From Sulfitobacter dubius (lineage in GTDB: Bacteria > Pseudomonadota > Alphaproteobacteria > Rhodobacterales > Rhodobacteraceae), in contig NZ_FOPG01000001.1 in assembly GCF_900113435.1 (NCBI RefSeq), positions 620,001 to 684,000 of the forward strand: DNA of 64,000 nucleotides. The letters run 5' to 3'. Within the stretch, counting starts at the first letter, position 1. Each line of letters opens with the position of its first letter. Below are positions 16,307 to 24,989 of the stretch, piece after piece. The position numbers and the translations under genes were made by a program. Under the pieces are notes generated by a model, which saw nothing but the letters and a program-made list of their open reading frames with translations, was not told where the DNA came from and did no database searches.

Positions 16307-16464
16307 CGAAATAGGATTTTGAAGAAAAACTGCGTCCCAACCCGAACTGAAGATTATATCCATTAACCGAATTTTGATTACAAAATACGCCCGTTTATCA
16401 AGCTGAGAGAGATCAATAAGTGTTGCTTATCAAACCTGCTCCAACATAAGAAGGATGCCCCTAA

Positions 16465-17376
16465 ATGACCCTTTCATCTCTTCAACAAGCCCGTGCCATT
16501 GCGCGCCCAAGCCGGGAACAAATGCTTAACCGCGAGTTCTCTGTCCAACAATTCTGGAACCAGAACCGCGATCTGTTTGAACGCGCTTGGTCAGAATGGC
16601 AGACGGAGAACGAGGCTAAACTGCCTCAGCTCGACAGCTCTATTTTCGATCCGAAACTGCGCGCGGCTGTGGAACAAGCTTGGGTAGATCCGACAGCCGA
16701 AGGTGCGGTCAAGGACCTGTGGGAAGAAGTGTTCCCCGGCGTCTATCGCGCGCAATTCTTTGATGTCGAACGCCTTGCGGCCCTGCGTGAATACCTTGAC
16801 GGCGTTGCAGATGCGGACATCCCATTGCGCCCCCCTTACGGGATCGTGCTGAACCGTGGTGGTGCCATGCTTGACCCGCGCTCCGAAGGGTATCTGGCCG
16901 CGCCCGGGTTTCAGGGCTTCTACCGCGAGATGATGGACGCCTACATGCGGCCTGTGTCTCGTCTGCTATTTCCTGACGTCGTGGGTTACGACAGACAGAC
17001 CTTCGGGTTCTCTATCCGGTGGCAGGCCAGCAAAGATACGTCCCTGCGCCCTCATTCGGATGCCTCTGCGGTGACATTGAATATCAACCTGAACCTGCCC
17101 GGCGAAGGGTACTCCGGTTCGGCCGTCAGCTTCATTGATCCGGTTTCACGCCGCGTTGAAAAACTTACGTTTGAACCCGGTACGGCTCTGATCCACCACG
17201 GCAGCGTCCCCCACGCGTCCGAGCCGATCACTGAAGGCGAACGCTATAACTTTGTTCTGTGGCTGTATGGTCAACACGGACAAATTCCGCATGGCGGCAC
17301 CCCGACGCCGCAAATCTCGGCCAAAGACAGGTGGTCCGTACCAACGGAAGAATTTGACAATTTCGCCCCGTTCTAA
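16465..17376 (+). CDS. 2OG-Fe(II) oxygenase-like protein
   Basis: 303 residues. The C-terminal half has the double-stranded beta-helix marks of 2-oxoglutarate/iron dioxygenases: LRPHSDASAVTLNINLNLPGEGYSG with the H-x-D iron ligands, then the distal HGSVPHASEPITEGERYNFVLWLYG, where a His and the Arg of ERYNFVLW fit the third ligand and the 2OG-binding Arg. The pattern resembles prolyl- or lysyl-hydroxylase-like PKHD proteins. The N-terminal 100 residues are helical and unassigned. Preceded by AGAAGGATG. Monocistronic by spacing. No substrate evidence. Confidence 0.78.
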   Translation: MTLSSLQQARAIARPSREQMLNREFSVQQFWNQNRDLFERAWSEWQTENEAKLPQLDSSIFDPKLRAAVEQAWVDPTAEGAVKDLWEEVFPGVYRAQFFDVERLAALREYLDGVADADIPLRPPYGIVLNRGGAMLDPRSEGYLAAPGFQGFYREMMDAYMRPVSRLLFPDVVGYDRQTFGFSIRWQASKDTSLRPHSDASAVTLNINLNLPGEGYSGSAVSFIDPVSRRVEKLTFEPGTALIHHGSVPHASEPITEGERYNFVLWLYGQHGQIPHGGTPTPQISAKDRWSVPTEEFDNFAPF

Positions 17377-17747
17377 GACTGGATTACCCCTAATGAAAGC
17401 GACACATTCGGACGGTTCAGGCTGCCCGAATGTGGGACGGGGGTTAGATGCCGCACAGCTGTTCCATAGAGGTATAAACATCCATAGAACAGCTATAGAA
17501 AAGAATAGCCCTGTTCGCCGGACGGCGCTGCGGAATCGCTGTCTCCGACTACACTTCGAAGCTTTGGCGCGGGGTGAACCTAACATCTAATTTTGGACTG
17601 GCAACTGTCGTCGCACAGGAGGAGACAAGCCTGTCACGCACGAAAAAATATAAGTTTCATTAGCGTCTGCCCATCTTGCGTCTATTCTGCCCAAGGGACC
17701 TACGATGCTTAAAATGCATCCGCCGATTAGCTAAAAGGACGCCAAGC
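17377..17747. other. Intergenic stretch with two inverted repeats
   Basis: No gene seen. Two dyads are visible: CACATTCGG (17403-17411) / CCGAATGTG (17426-17434), 25 bp after the oxygenase stop and possibly a weak terminator stem without T-tract; and AGCTGTTC (17457-17464) / GAACAGCT (17487-17494). The remainder should contain the promoter of the next gene. Confidence 0.45.
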
Positions 17748-19358
17748 ATGGAAAGCTTTGCTAACGATCTTGACCAAATGCAGCGAACGCCCTTGCATGC
17801 GGAGCATATCGAAGCGCTGCGACAGGTTGGAACGATACGGACCTATGCCGCAGGCGACACGATCATTCGACCCGGTGATCCGCTGGAGGAATTGCTTTAT
17901 ATTGAAAGCGGGGAGATAGAGGTTGTGCATCCGATTACGCAGGAGCGAACAATCGCGGCGACGATGGGGCCATCCCAATTTACCGGTGAAATCGGGACGC
18001 TGTCCGGTGCGGTGTCAATGATCCAGATGAGGGCGTGTGAAGACTCCACGGTGATCGTCGTTACGAATACCGAGCTGATAAAACTGATGTCCCGCATCCC
18101 CGAGATAAGCGATATTATCCTGACCGTTTTTGCGGCGCGACGCCGCGGAAACATCGAGCATGGACAAACCGAGCTCAAGTTGATCGGCGCGGATGTTGAC
18201 AAGGATATTCAGAAGATCGCCGTCTTTGCACAGCGCAACCGGATCGCGGCACAGCTTATTGATCTTGATAGTGCCGAGGCCGACGCGGAACGCACAGGCT
18301 GTGATCTACAAGGTTGTGGCCCTGCGGTGATCTTTGGCGGTGAGGTGATCTACGATCCGACGCCGGAAAAGCTCGCTCGGACGTTGGGGCTTGAGCTGGT
18401 GATTCCGAACGGCGAAGTGGTCGATGTCCTGATTGTCGGGGGCGGGCCTGCGGGCGTAGCCGCAGGGGTTTATGCTGGTGCCGAGGGACTATCTGCCGTC
18501 GTCGCAGAAGATATCGCCATCGGTGGACAGGCAGGCACGTCCAGCCGGATCGAAAACTACATGGGGTTTCCAACGGGAATTTCAGGTGGAGACCTTGTGT
18601 GGCGCGGCGAAGTCCAGGCGATGAAATTCGGCACCCGATTTGCCATGCCATTGCGGATCGAGGCATTAGCCTATCGCGACGACCGCTTTTATGCGACCTG
18701 TTCAAACGGACGCGAACTCTGCGCACGGTCAATTGTGGTGGCTACGGGTGTTCAGTATCGCAAGCTGCCGATCCCGCGACTGGAAGAATTCGAAGGCGTC
18801 GGCGTTTATTATGCCGCCACAGAAATGGAAGCTCGGTTTTGCCGCAACTCGGATGCCATCGTTGTAGGCGGCGGCAATTCCGCGGGGCAAGCGGCCATGT
18901 TCCTCAGCCGCACAGCTGCGCATGTGCATCTTCTGGTGCGCTCCGGCAGCCTTGCCGCGTCTATGTCGGATTATCTGTCGTCCCGCCTTGAGGCCGATCC
19001 ACGGATCACGATCCATTACCAAGCCGAAATTTCCGACCTGCATGGCGATGACAAGCTATCTGCAGTGACAGTGAAAAACAAACCCGACAGCACGGATCAT
19101 CGCTATGACAGCCGCACAGTTTTCATCATGGCGGGGGCTGCGCCCAATACAGATTGGCTGGCCGGGCACGTCGCGTTGGACGATAAGGGCTTTGTTCTGA
19201 CAGGCACCGAAACCGGTGGCCGATCGCCGTTTGAAACATCGACCCACGGCATTTTTGCAGTTGGAGACGTGCGGTCCGGCTCGGTCAAGCGAGTGGCGTC
19301 ATCGGTGGGCGAAGGGTCGGTCGTCATGAGCGAGGTCTGGAACCATCTGAATAGCTGA
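17748..19358 (+). CDS. Cyclic-nucleotide-binding domain fused to thioredoxin-reductase-like flavoprotein lacking CxxC
   Basis: 536 residues from the ATG at 17748 (AAAAGGA upstream). Residues 25-135 are a cNMP-binding beta-roll (GDTIIRPGDPLEELLYIESGEIEVV ... GEIGTLSG). Residues 145-215 form a small thioredoxin-like segment. From about 225 a thioredoxin-reductase fold begins with FAD motif GGGPAGVAAG (231-240) and NADPH motif GGGNSAGQAA (374-383), closing with IFAVGDVRSGSVKRVASSVGEGS. Where TrxR has CAxC this protein has YYAATEM (354-360), so the redox disulfide is absent. Such fusions are known in bacteria with no settled function. Followed 30 bp later by a small GNAT-like gene. Confidence 0.88.
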   Translation: MESFANDLDQMQRTPLHAEHIEALRQVGTIRTYAAGDTIIRPGDPLEELLYIESGEIEVVHPITQERTIAATMGPSQFTGEIGTLSGAVSMIQMRACEDSTVIVVTNTELIKLMSRIPEISDIILTVFAARRRGNIEHGQTELKLIGADVDKDIQKIAVFAQRNRIAAQLIDLDSAEADAERTGCDLQGCGPAVIFGGEVIYDPTPEKLARTLGLELVIPNGEVVDVLIVGGGPAGVAAGVYAGAEGLSAVVAEDIAIGGQAGTSSRIENYMGFPTGISGGDLVWRGEVQAMKFGTRFAMPLRIEALAYRDDRFYATCSNGRELCARSIVVATGVQYRKLPIPRLEEFEGVGVYYAATEMEARFCRNSDAIVVGGGNSAGQAAMFLSRTAAHVHLLVRSGSLAASMSDYLSSRLEADPRITIHYQAEISDLHGDDKLSAVTVKNKPDSTDHRYDSRTVFIMAGAAPNTDWLAGHVALDDKGFVLTGTETGGRSPFETSTHGIFAVGDVRSGSVKRVASSVGEGSVVMSEVWNHLNS

Positions 19359-19388
19359 ACCCCAGTTGAAAATTTGACGGAGATCCTC

Positions 19389-19667
19389 ATGCAGGTGGAT
19401 TTTGAAGACGGAGAAACAGGGGGACGCTATGTCCTCCGAACCAAGGATGGCGAGGCCGTGTCGACCTTCTCCAAAGCTGGAGATAAGATCGTCATCATCG
19501 ACCACACCGAAGTCGACGACGCCTTGCGGGGTCGCGGGTACGGGCAGATGCTTATCAAACAAATTGTCGCTGACATGCGAGAGCAAAACAAAAAGATAGT
19601 GCCGCTGTGCCCCTTCGCCGCCTCACAATTTCGGAAACACCCCGAATGGGCTGACGTGCTGAAATAG
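19389..19667 (+). CDS. Small GNAT-like acetyltransferase (YidJ/Gtn10-type)
   Basis: 92 residues from the ATG at 19389, behind a GGAG at proper distance. The sequence GGRYVLRTKDGEAVSTFSKAGDKIVIIDHTEVDDALRGRGYGQMLIKQIV contains the acetyl-CoA pyrophosphate-binding R-G-x-G-x-G/A loop (RGRGYG), and CPFAASQFRKHPEWADVL is the typical C-terminus of the small 'GNAT-like, YjdJ' family of about 90 residues. A role in acetylating proteins or small molecules is possible; substrates are unknown. Same strand and close behind the cNMP/TrxR-like gene, probably co-transcribed. Confidence 0.85.
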   Translation: MQVDFEDGETGGRYVLRTKDGEAVSTFSKAGDKIVIIDHTEVDDALRGRGYGQMLIKQIVADMREQNKKIVPLCPFAASQFRKHPEWADVLK

Positions 19668-20155
19668 GCTTATATAGCTTAGAGAAACCTGAAATCTTTG
19701 GCGAACGCCTAACTTGCCATGAAGAAACTGAAGTAAACAAAAAAGCCAAGCCGCCTTGACTACGACTGTTTCTTCGAAGTTTTCACGCGTTTCTGGCGGT
19801 TGATCACTCTGTTTTCGAAACCCTATTGGCACCGTCTACTTTCAGGCCAATTCCAATTGAAGCGGTCAAAATTCAACAGACGGCTTTGGCACATCGGGAA
19901 ACAGGACCGCCGGACTGAACGTCTCCTTTTTCAAGATGCGCAATTTAGTATTCCTACGCAGCGAACGGCAGCTTCCCGCCCTTCGTGCCGATTATCATGA
20001 ATGACGCGAAGGTGACGCGGGGTTTTGCAGCATGGTACATCAGATGCGTTCAGCTCGGTCGTCTAAGAAGATGAGTTCTTAACACTGAGGCGCGTTCGTT
20101 TTTTCCCAAGAACATCGCCTGTCACATTCATGTAGTGAATCACATGTATCACTTG
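19668..20155. other. Gene-free stretch before the LacI operon
   Basis: About 490 bp; no coding frame with a recognisable product and no repeat found. It marks the change from moderate GC to the much more GC-rich LacI-ABC operon. Confidence 0.45.
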
Positions 20156-20169
20156 TGGAAACGTTTCCA
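20156..20169 (+). promoter_or_regulatory. LacI-family operator (perfect 14-bp palindrome)
   Basis: TGGAAACGTTTCCA is a perfect palindrome with the central CG typical of LacI/PurR-family sites. It lies 34 bp upstream of the LacI gene start at 20203, so autoregulation of the whole lacI-ABC-phosphodiesterase operon is likely. Confidence 0.8.
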
Positions 20170-20202
20170 ATTCGACTGCGCCAAGTCGGAAGGAGTACAC
20201 GA

Positions 20203-21291
20203 ATGGACCGGAGACAGAAAGTTACCATCAAGGATGTCGCCCGCAAGGCGGGGTGCGGGATAGCCACGGCCAGCCGGGTTCTGAACAAATCCGGCCCCGC
20301 CAGTGCAGAAGCGCGCGAACGCGTCGAGATGGCGGCGCGCGAGCTTGGATTTTCGTTCAGCGCCCTTGGACGGGCACTGCAAGGGGGTCGCAGCATGACC
20401 ATCGGCTGCCTTGTGCCATCGCTCGCCAATCCGGTCTTTGCCGAAGCGGTCCAGGGCGTGCAGGAAACGTTGAAAGGCACCGGATACCAGCTACTGATCG
20501 CCAGTTCGAACTATGACGGCGAGGCCGACAACGAGGCCATCGCGACGCTTGCCGCCAAAGAGGTCGACGGGCTGATCGTGACGATGGTGGCACCCGAACG
20601 CAGTGCGGCGCTGAAGCAGGCGCGCCAGCGTGGTTTGCCGGTGTCCTTGATGTTTCATGACCCGATCGACGGCTTTCTCACCGCTCATGTCGACAACTTC
20701 GAGGCGGCGCGCGAAGTCGCGCGGCAGTTTGCGGACCGCGGCCATAGGCACACTGCCTTTCTGGCGCTTCGGTTTTCCACCTCGGACCGGTCGCGCAACC
20801 GCTATGCCGGGTTTCACGCCGAATGCCGTGCGCGCGACATGTTCGATCCGACGCTGATCGAACTGGACGAGGCCGACGCGAATACGCCCGAGCTTCTGGC
20901 GGCGATCCTTGCCGCACAGGAAGGGCTGACCGCGATCTTTGCGTCGAACGATTTTCTGGCCATCGCGGTACAAAAAGCCGCGCGCCTGATGGGCGAGAGC
21001 GTCCCGAGGGACCTGTCCGTCGTGGGCTTTGACGGTATCGAGATCGGGCGGCTGCTGGACGTGCCGCTGGCCACCATCGAAACCGCGCCGGACGCCATGG
21101 GCCGACAGGCAGCACAGACGCTTCTGGATATGATGCAGGGAAGACCAGGCGCGCAGCGCCCGCCCCTGCCCTTCGATTTTCGTGTGGGAGCGACGCTTGG
21201 CCGGCCCCGCACGGAAAGCCGTGACGACGACCAGGTTCGCCCCCGGCCGCCGTCTGTTCACTCGCTCAAGACCGATCTCAAACAAGGATGA
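20203..21291 (+). CDS. LacI family transcriptional regulator
   Basis: 362 residues. Starts MDRRQKVTIKDVARKAGCGI, followed by the LacI helix-turn-helix and hinge (TASRVLNKSGPASAEARERV ... GRALQGGRS) and a periplasmic-binding-protein-like domain (IGCLVPSLANPVFAEAVQGVQETL; later VVGFDGIEIGRLLDVPLATIE). The ATG at 20203 has AAGGAG upstream; a GTG-initiated extension from 20155 would run through the operator and was rejected. First gene of an operon with an ABC importer and a phosphodiesterase, which it likely controls in answer to the imported solute. An unusually long tail of about 30 residues follows the ligand domain. Confidence 0.93.
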   Translation: MDRRQKVTIKDVARKAGCGIATASRVLNKSGPASAEARERVEMAARELGFSFSALGRALQGGRSMTIGCLVPSLANPVFAEAVQGVQETLKGTGYQLLIASSNYDGEADNEAIATLAAKEVDGLIVTMVAPERSAALKQARQRGLPVSLMFHDPIDGFLTAHVDNFEAAREVARQFADRGHRHTAFLALRFSTSDRSRNRYAGFHAECRARDMFDPTLIELDEADANTPELLAAILAAQEGLTAIFASNDFLAIAVQKAARLMGESVPRDLSVVGFDGIEIGRLLDVPLATIETAPDAMGRQAAQTLLDMMQGRPGAQRPPLPFDFRVGATLGRPRTESRDDDQVRPRPPSVHSLKTDLKQG

Positions 21292-21295
21292 ACCC

Positions 21296-22291
21296 ATGAA
21301 ACATACTGTTCTTTCAGCGCTTTTTGCAACCGCGATCGCCGCTCCGGCCTTTGCCGAAGACGCCATCTGCTACAACTGCCCGCCGCAATGGGCTGACTGG
21401 GCCTCGATGCTCGAAGCCATCGACGAGCAGCTTGACGTGCAAATGCCCCACGACAACAAGAACTCGGGCCAGACCCTCAGCCAGCTTCTGGCCGAGCGCG
21501 CTGCCCCCGTGGCCGACGTCGCCTATTACGGCGTCACCACCGGCATCAAGGCGGGCAACGATGGCGTCGTCGAGCCCTACAAACCCGCAGGTTTCGAGGA
21601 TATCCCCGATGGTCTGAAAGACCCCGAAGGCAAATGGTTCGCCATCCACTATGGCACGCTGGGCCTGTTCGTGAACGTCGACGCGCTTGGCGGCGCCGAG
21701 GTGCCGCAGTGTTTCGCTGACCTGACCAAGCCAGAGTACCGCGGCATGGTGGGCTATCTCGATCCCTCGTCCGCCTTTGTCGGCTATGCCGGTGCCGTGG
21801 CGGTGAACCTGGCCAATGGCGGCGATCTGGGCAACTTCGATCCCGCTATCGAATACTTCAACGCAGTTGCCGAGAACGATCCCATCGTGCCCAAGCAGAC
21901 TTCGTTCGCGCGCGTGGTTTCGGGTGAAATCCCGATCCTCTTTGACTACGACTTCAACGCCTATCGCGGCAAATACGAAGAAGACGGCAATTTCGAGTTC
22001 GTGCTGCCCTGCGAAGGGTCGGTGCGCGTGCCTTATGTCATGAGCCTGGTGGCCGCCGCCCCGAACCCGGAAACCGGCAAGCGCGTGCTAGATTTCATCC
22101 TGTCGGATGAAGGCCAAGCGATCTGGACCAACGCCTATTTGCAGCCCGCACGCCCGATCGAACTGCCTGCGGACGTGGCCGACAAGTTCCTGCCCGCTTC
22201 GGATTACGAGCGTGCGGTTGCGGTGGACTACGCCGAGATGGAACGCGCACAGGCGGCATTTGGCGAGCGTTACCTGAACGAAGTCAAGTAA
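21296..22291 (+). CDS. ABC transporter periplasmic substrate-binding protein
   Basis: 331 residues from the ATG at 21296, with a clear signal peptide (MKHTVLSALFATAIAAPAFA). The mature protein has the two-lobe binding protein pattern of the iron/polyamine/2-aminoethylphosphonate-type (cluster F/D) group: GLFVNVDALGG, TKPEYRGMVGYLDPSSAFVGYAGA and FILSDEGQAIWTNAYLQPARP. Two cysteines (CYNCPPQ) near the mature N-terminus and two further ones (CFADL, CEGS) may form disulfides. A terminator hairpin follows the gene, which should raise its expression over that of the permeases. The ligand is unknown; the phosphodiesterase in the operon suggests an organophosphate. Confidence 0.88.
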   Translation: MKHTVLSALFATAIAAPAFAEDAICYNCPPQWADWASMLEAIDEQLDVQMPHDNKNSGQTLSQLLAERAAPVADVAYYGVTTGIKAGNDGVVEPYKPAGFEDIPDGLKDPEGKWFAIHYGTLGLFVNVDALGGAEVPQCFADLTKPEYRGMVGYLDPSSAFVGYAGAVAVNLANGGDLGNFDPAIEYFNAVAENDPIVPKQTSFARVVSGEIPILFDYDFNAYRGKYEEDGNFEFVLPCEGSVRVPYVMSLVAAAPNPETGKRVLDFILSDEGQAIWTNAYLQPARPIELPADVADKFLPASDYERAVAVDYAEMERAQAAFGERYLNEVK

Positions 22292-22311
22292 TCCCTTCTG
22301 AGACCTTTCGA

Positions 22312-22349
22312 ACCGGGCAGAGCGCAGATCTGCCCGGTCCCCCTTTTTT
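22312..22349 (+). terminator. Intercistronic terminator/attenuator after the binding-protein gene
   Basis: ACCGGGCAGA (22312-22321) / TCTGCCCGGT (22329-22338), perfect 10-bp stem with a 7-base loop, followed by CCCCC and six Ts. Located between the binding-protein gene and the first permease gene of the same operon, so partial read-through is expected. Confidence 0.82.
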
Positions 22350-22364
22350 GGCATCGGAGCCGTC

Positions 22365-23168
22365 ATGGGCCAACGACAATTTCTAATGCTTTGCCTGCTG
22401 CCGCTGGCAGTGTTCACGCTGGCCTTTCTGGCGATCCCGCTGGGACGGTTGATCCTTGCCTCGGGGGAGAGCGAGGCGGGTTGGGCGATCTACCTCAAGA
22501 TCATCCAGACCCCGCGCTATGTCTCGACACTGGTGCAGACGGTCGTGGTGTCGCTGGCCGTCACGGCAGCGGCGCTGGCGATCTCGACCACGGGCGGCCT
22601 GTTTCTGGTGCGAAACCGCTTTGTCGGGCGCAACACGCTGCTGTCGATCCTGACCCTGCCGCTTGCCTTTCCGGGTGTGGTCGTCGGCTTCATGATCATC
22701 CTGCTTGGCGGGCGTCAGGGATTGGTGAACCAGCTTCTGCCCGGTCACTGGGTCTTTGCCTATTCGATCACCGGCCTGTTTCTGGGCTATCTCTATTTCT
22801 CGGTCCCGCGCGTGTTGCTGACCGTCATGGCCGCCGCCGAAAAGATCGACCCGGCGCTGGAGGAAGCCGCGCAGACGCTGGGCGCGCCGCCGCACCGCAT
22901 CGTCATCGACGTGCTGTTGCCCGCGCTGTCACCTGCACTGATTGCGGCGGGGGCCATCGCCTTTGCCACCGCGATGGGGGCCTTTGGCACTGCGTTCACT
23001 CTTGCGACCGACATCGACGTGCTGCCGATGGTGATCTACACCGAATTCACCCTGTCGGCGAACATCGCCATGGCTTCGGCCCTGTCGGTGATCCTGGGGC
23101 TGGTCACCTGGGCCATGCTGCTGATCGCGCGCAGTTTCTCGGGCGGCACGGTCGCGGCGGGAGGGTGA
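22365..23168 (+). CDS. ABC transporter permease (first)
   Basis: 267 residues with six predicted membrane segments, beginning LPLAVFTLAFLAIPLGRLIL, and the EAA loop EEAAQTLGAPPHRIVIDVLLPALSP that contacts the ATPase. Typical of the inner-membrane permeases that serve iron/polyamine/phosphonate-type binding proteins. Follows the terminator by 15 bp and precedes the second permease with a single-base gap, so translation is probably coupled. Confidence 0.9.
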   Translation: MGQRQFLMLCLLPLAVFTLAFLAIPLGRLILASGESEAGWAIYLKIIQTPRYVSTLVQTVVVSLAVTAAALAISTTGGLFLVRNRFVGRNTLLSILTLPLAFPGVVVGFMIILLGGRQGLVNQLLPGHWVFAYSITGLFLGYLYFSVPRVLLTVMAAAEKIDPALEEAAQTLGAPPHRIVIDVLLPALSPALIAAGAIAFATAMGAFGTAFTLATDIDVLPMVIYTEFTLSANIAMASALSVILGLVTWAMLLIARSFSGGTVAAGG

Positions 23169-23169
23169 G

Positions 23170-23961
23170 ATGCTGAAATCCATCACGAAATCCATTCCGC
23201 GGATCGTCACGCTGCTGGCTTGCGCCTTTTTGCTGATCCCGATCATCCAGTCGGTGCTGGCGGGGCTGACCGTCAACTATTTTCGCGGCCTGTCTTCCGG
23301 GCTGACGCTCAAATGGGTGGCGCGCGTGCTGGAGCTTTATTCCGGCAGTATTCTGCTGTCGATCTGGATCGCGCTGGCCTGTCTGGTGGTCACCCTGATC
23401 CTCGGCGTACCTGCCGCCTATGCGCTGGCGCGCAATCCGGGCCGCGCGTCGCGGGTGCTGGAAGAGTTCATCTCGCTGCCGTTGGCCATCCCCGGTCTGG
23501 CGCTGGCGCTGGCGCTCTTGCAGCTTTACGGCACCTTGCAGGGGTTCCGGACCAGCTGGACCTTCATCCTTGTGGGGCACGTCCTCTACACCCTGCCCTT
23601 CATGGTGCGCTCGGTCCTGTCGGTGCTGGCCGCCATTGATCTCAAGGTGCTCGAGGAAGGGGCCGCCTCGCTCGGTGCGGGTCCTACGCGGCGCTTTTTT
23701 GACATCGTGGTACCCAACGCGCTCCCCGGAATCCTGGCCGGGGCGCTGACCGTCGTCACCCTGTCGATCGGCGAGTTCAACCTGACCTGGATGCTACACA
23801 CACCCTATCTGAAAACCCTGCCCGTGGGACTGGCCGACAGCTATGCCTCCATGCGGCTCGAAGTGGCGTCGGCCTATACGCTGGTCTTCTTCGTCATGAT
23901 CGTGCCCCTGCTGATGGCCATGCAATGGGCCAGCGCCCGTGCCCAAAGGATCATGCAATGA
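23170..23961 (+). CDS. ABC transporter permease (second)
   Basis: 263 residues, several hydrophobic segments (IVTLLACAFLLIPIIQSVLAGL near the start) and an EAA loop EEGAASLGAGPTRRFFDIVVPNALPG. Pairs with the first permease to form the heterodimeric channel. Its stop codon overlaps the ATG of the ATPase gene (ATGA at 23958-23961), the usual sign of a tightly coupled operon. Confidence 0.9.
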   Translation: MLKSITKSIPRIVTLLACAFLLIPIIQSVLAGLTVNYFRGLSSGLTLKWVARVLELYSGSILLSIWIALACLVVTLILGVPAAYALARNPGRASRVLEEFISLPLAIPGLALALALLQLYGTLQGFRTSWTFILVGHVLYTLPFMVRSVLSVLAAIDLKVLEEGAASLGAGPTRRFFDIVVPNALPGILAGALTVVTLSIGEFNLTWMLHTPYLKTLPVGLADSYASMRLEVASAYTLVFFVMIVPLLMAMQWASARAQRIMQ

Positions 23962-24989
23962 CGCTGACACTTACCAATATTGCCAAGACATTTCCGGGCG
24001 GCGTCAAGGCGCTGCTGCCTACTGATCTGGAAATCGCGAAGGGCGAGATCGTCTCGCTGCTGGGGCCGTCGGGCTGCGGCAAGTCCACGCTGTTAAGGAT
24101 GATCGCGGGCCTTGAAACGCCCGATGCGGGCGCGAAAATCGTCTTCGACGGCAAGGACGTAACCCGCCAATCGGTCGAGACCCGCAAGATCGGCATGGTG
24201 TTTCAATCCTACGCGCTTTTCCCGAACATGTCGGTGCGCGGCAACATCGGCTACGGGCTCAAGATGCAGAAACTGCCCAAGTCCGAGATCGAGGCGCGGG
24301 TGAACGAGGTCATCGCGCTTTGCCGTCTGGATGGTTACGCCGACCGCGCGATCACCGCATTGTCGGGCGGGCAGCGGCAACGCGTGGCGCTGGCCCGCGC
24401 AATGGCGCCACGTCCGCATGTGCTGCTGCTGGACGAGCCGCTTTCGGCGCTGGATGCCGCCCTGCGCGGCCAGTTGCGCGACGAACTGGCGCTGCTGTTG
24501 CGCCAGTTCGGCATCACCGCGATTTTCGTCACCCACGACCAGAACGAAGCGATGGCCATCGCCGACCGCGTCGCGGTGATGAGCCAAGGCGAAGTGGCCC
24601 AGATCGGCACGCCCGAGGCGCTTTACCGCAAGCCCGCAACCGGGTTCGTCGCGCGTTTTGTAGGCGACGCCATGCCACTGGAGGGACGGGTCGAGGGCGA
24701 CCAGCTGCATCTGCCGGGCGGTATCCTGCCCCTACCGGGACCTGCCGCGAACAGCGAGGTTCTGGTCCGGGCCGAAGACATTCGCATCGACCCGCAGGGG
24801 CCCATCACGGCCCGCGTCGAGACGGTCACCTTTCTCGGCACGCATTACCGGATTGCGCTGTCCGGCGCGTCCGATACGCTGCTGATCGCGCGGCATTCGG
24901 GCCTGAGCGCGCCGCGGCAGGGCGAAACCGTGCGCCTGTCCGTAGCACCCGAGGCGCTGTTGATCCTGCCAAAGGGAGTAGCCGCCTGA
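23958..24989 (+). CDS. ABC transporter ATP-binding protein
   Basis: 343 residues from the ATG at 23958. Walker A GPSGCGKST, Q-loop in GMVFQSYALFPNMSV, signature ALSGGQRQRVALARAMAPRPHVLLLDEPLSALD with Walker B and D-loop, and the H-loop VTHDQNEAMAIADR. The C-terminal part from about residue 240 forms a TOBE-like regulatory domain (EVLVRAEDIRID). This is a CUT-type/Fe-polyamine-type importer ATPase. It overlaps the permease by 4 bp and its stop codon overlaps the start of the phosphodiesterase gene by one base. Confidence 0.93.
   Translation: MTLTLTNIAKTFPGGVKALLPTDLEIAKGEIVSLLGPSGCGKSTLLRMIAGLETPDAGAKIVFDGKDVTRQSVETRKIGMVFQSYALFPNMSVRGNIGYGLKMQKLPKSEIEARVNEVIALCRLDGYADRAITALSGGQRQRVALARAMAPRPHVLLLDEPLSALDAALRGQLRDELALLLRQFGITAIFVTHDQNEAMAIADRVAVMSQGEVAQIGTPEALYRKPATGFVARFVGDAMPLEGRVEGDQLHLPGGILPLPGPAANSEVLVRAEDIRIDPQGPITARVETVTFLGTHYRIALSGASDTLLIARHSGLSAPRQGETVRLSVAPEALLILPKGVAA

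Noticed and set aside
24320-24988. N-terminal 223-codon extension of the phosphodiesterase frame
   Set aside because: Lies within the ATPase gene in another frame; the metallophosphoesterase fold starts at MSGFIQITDTH.
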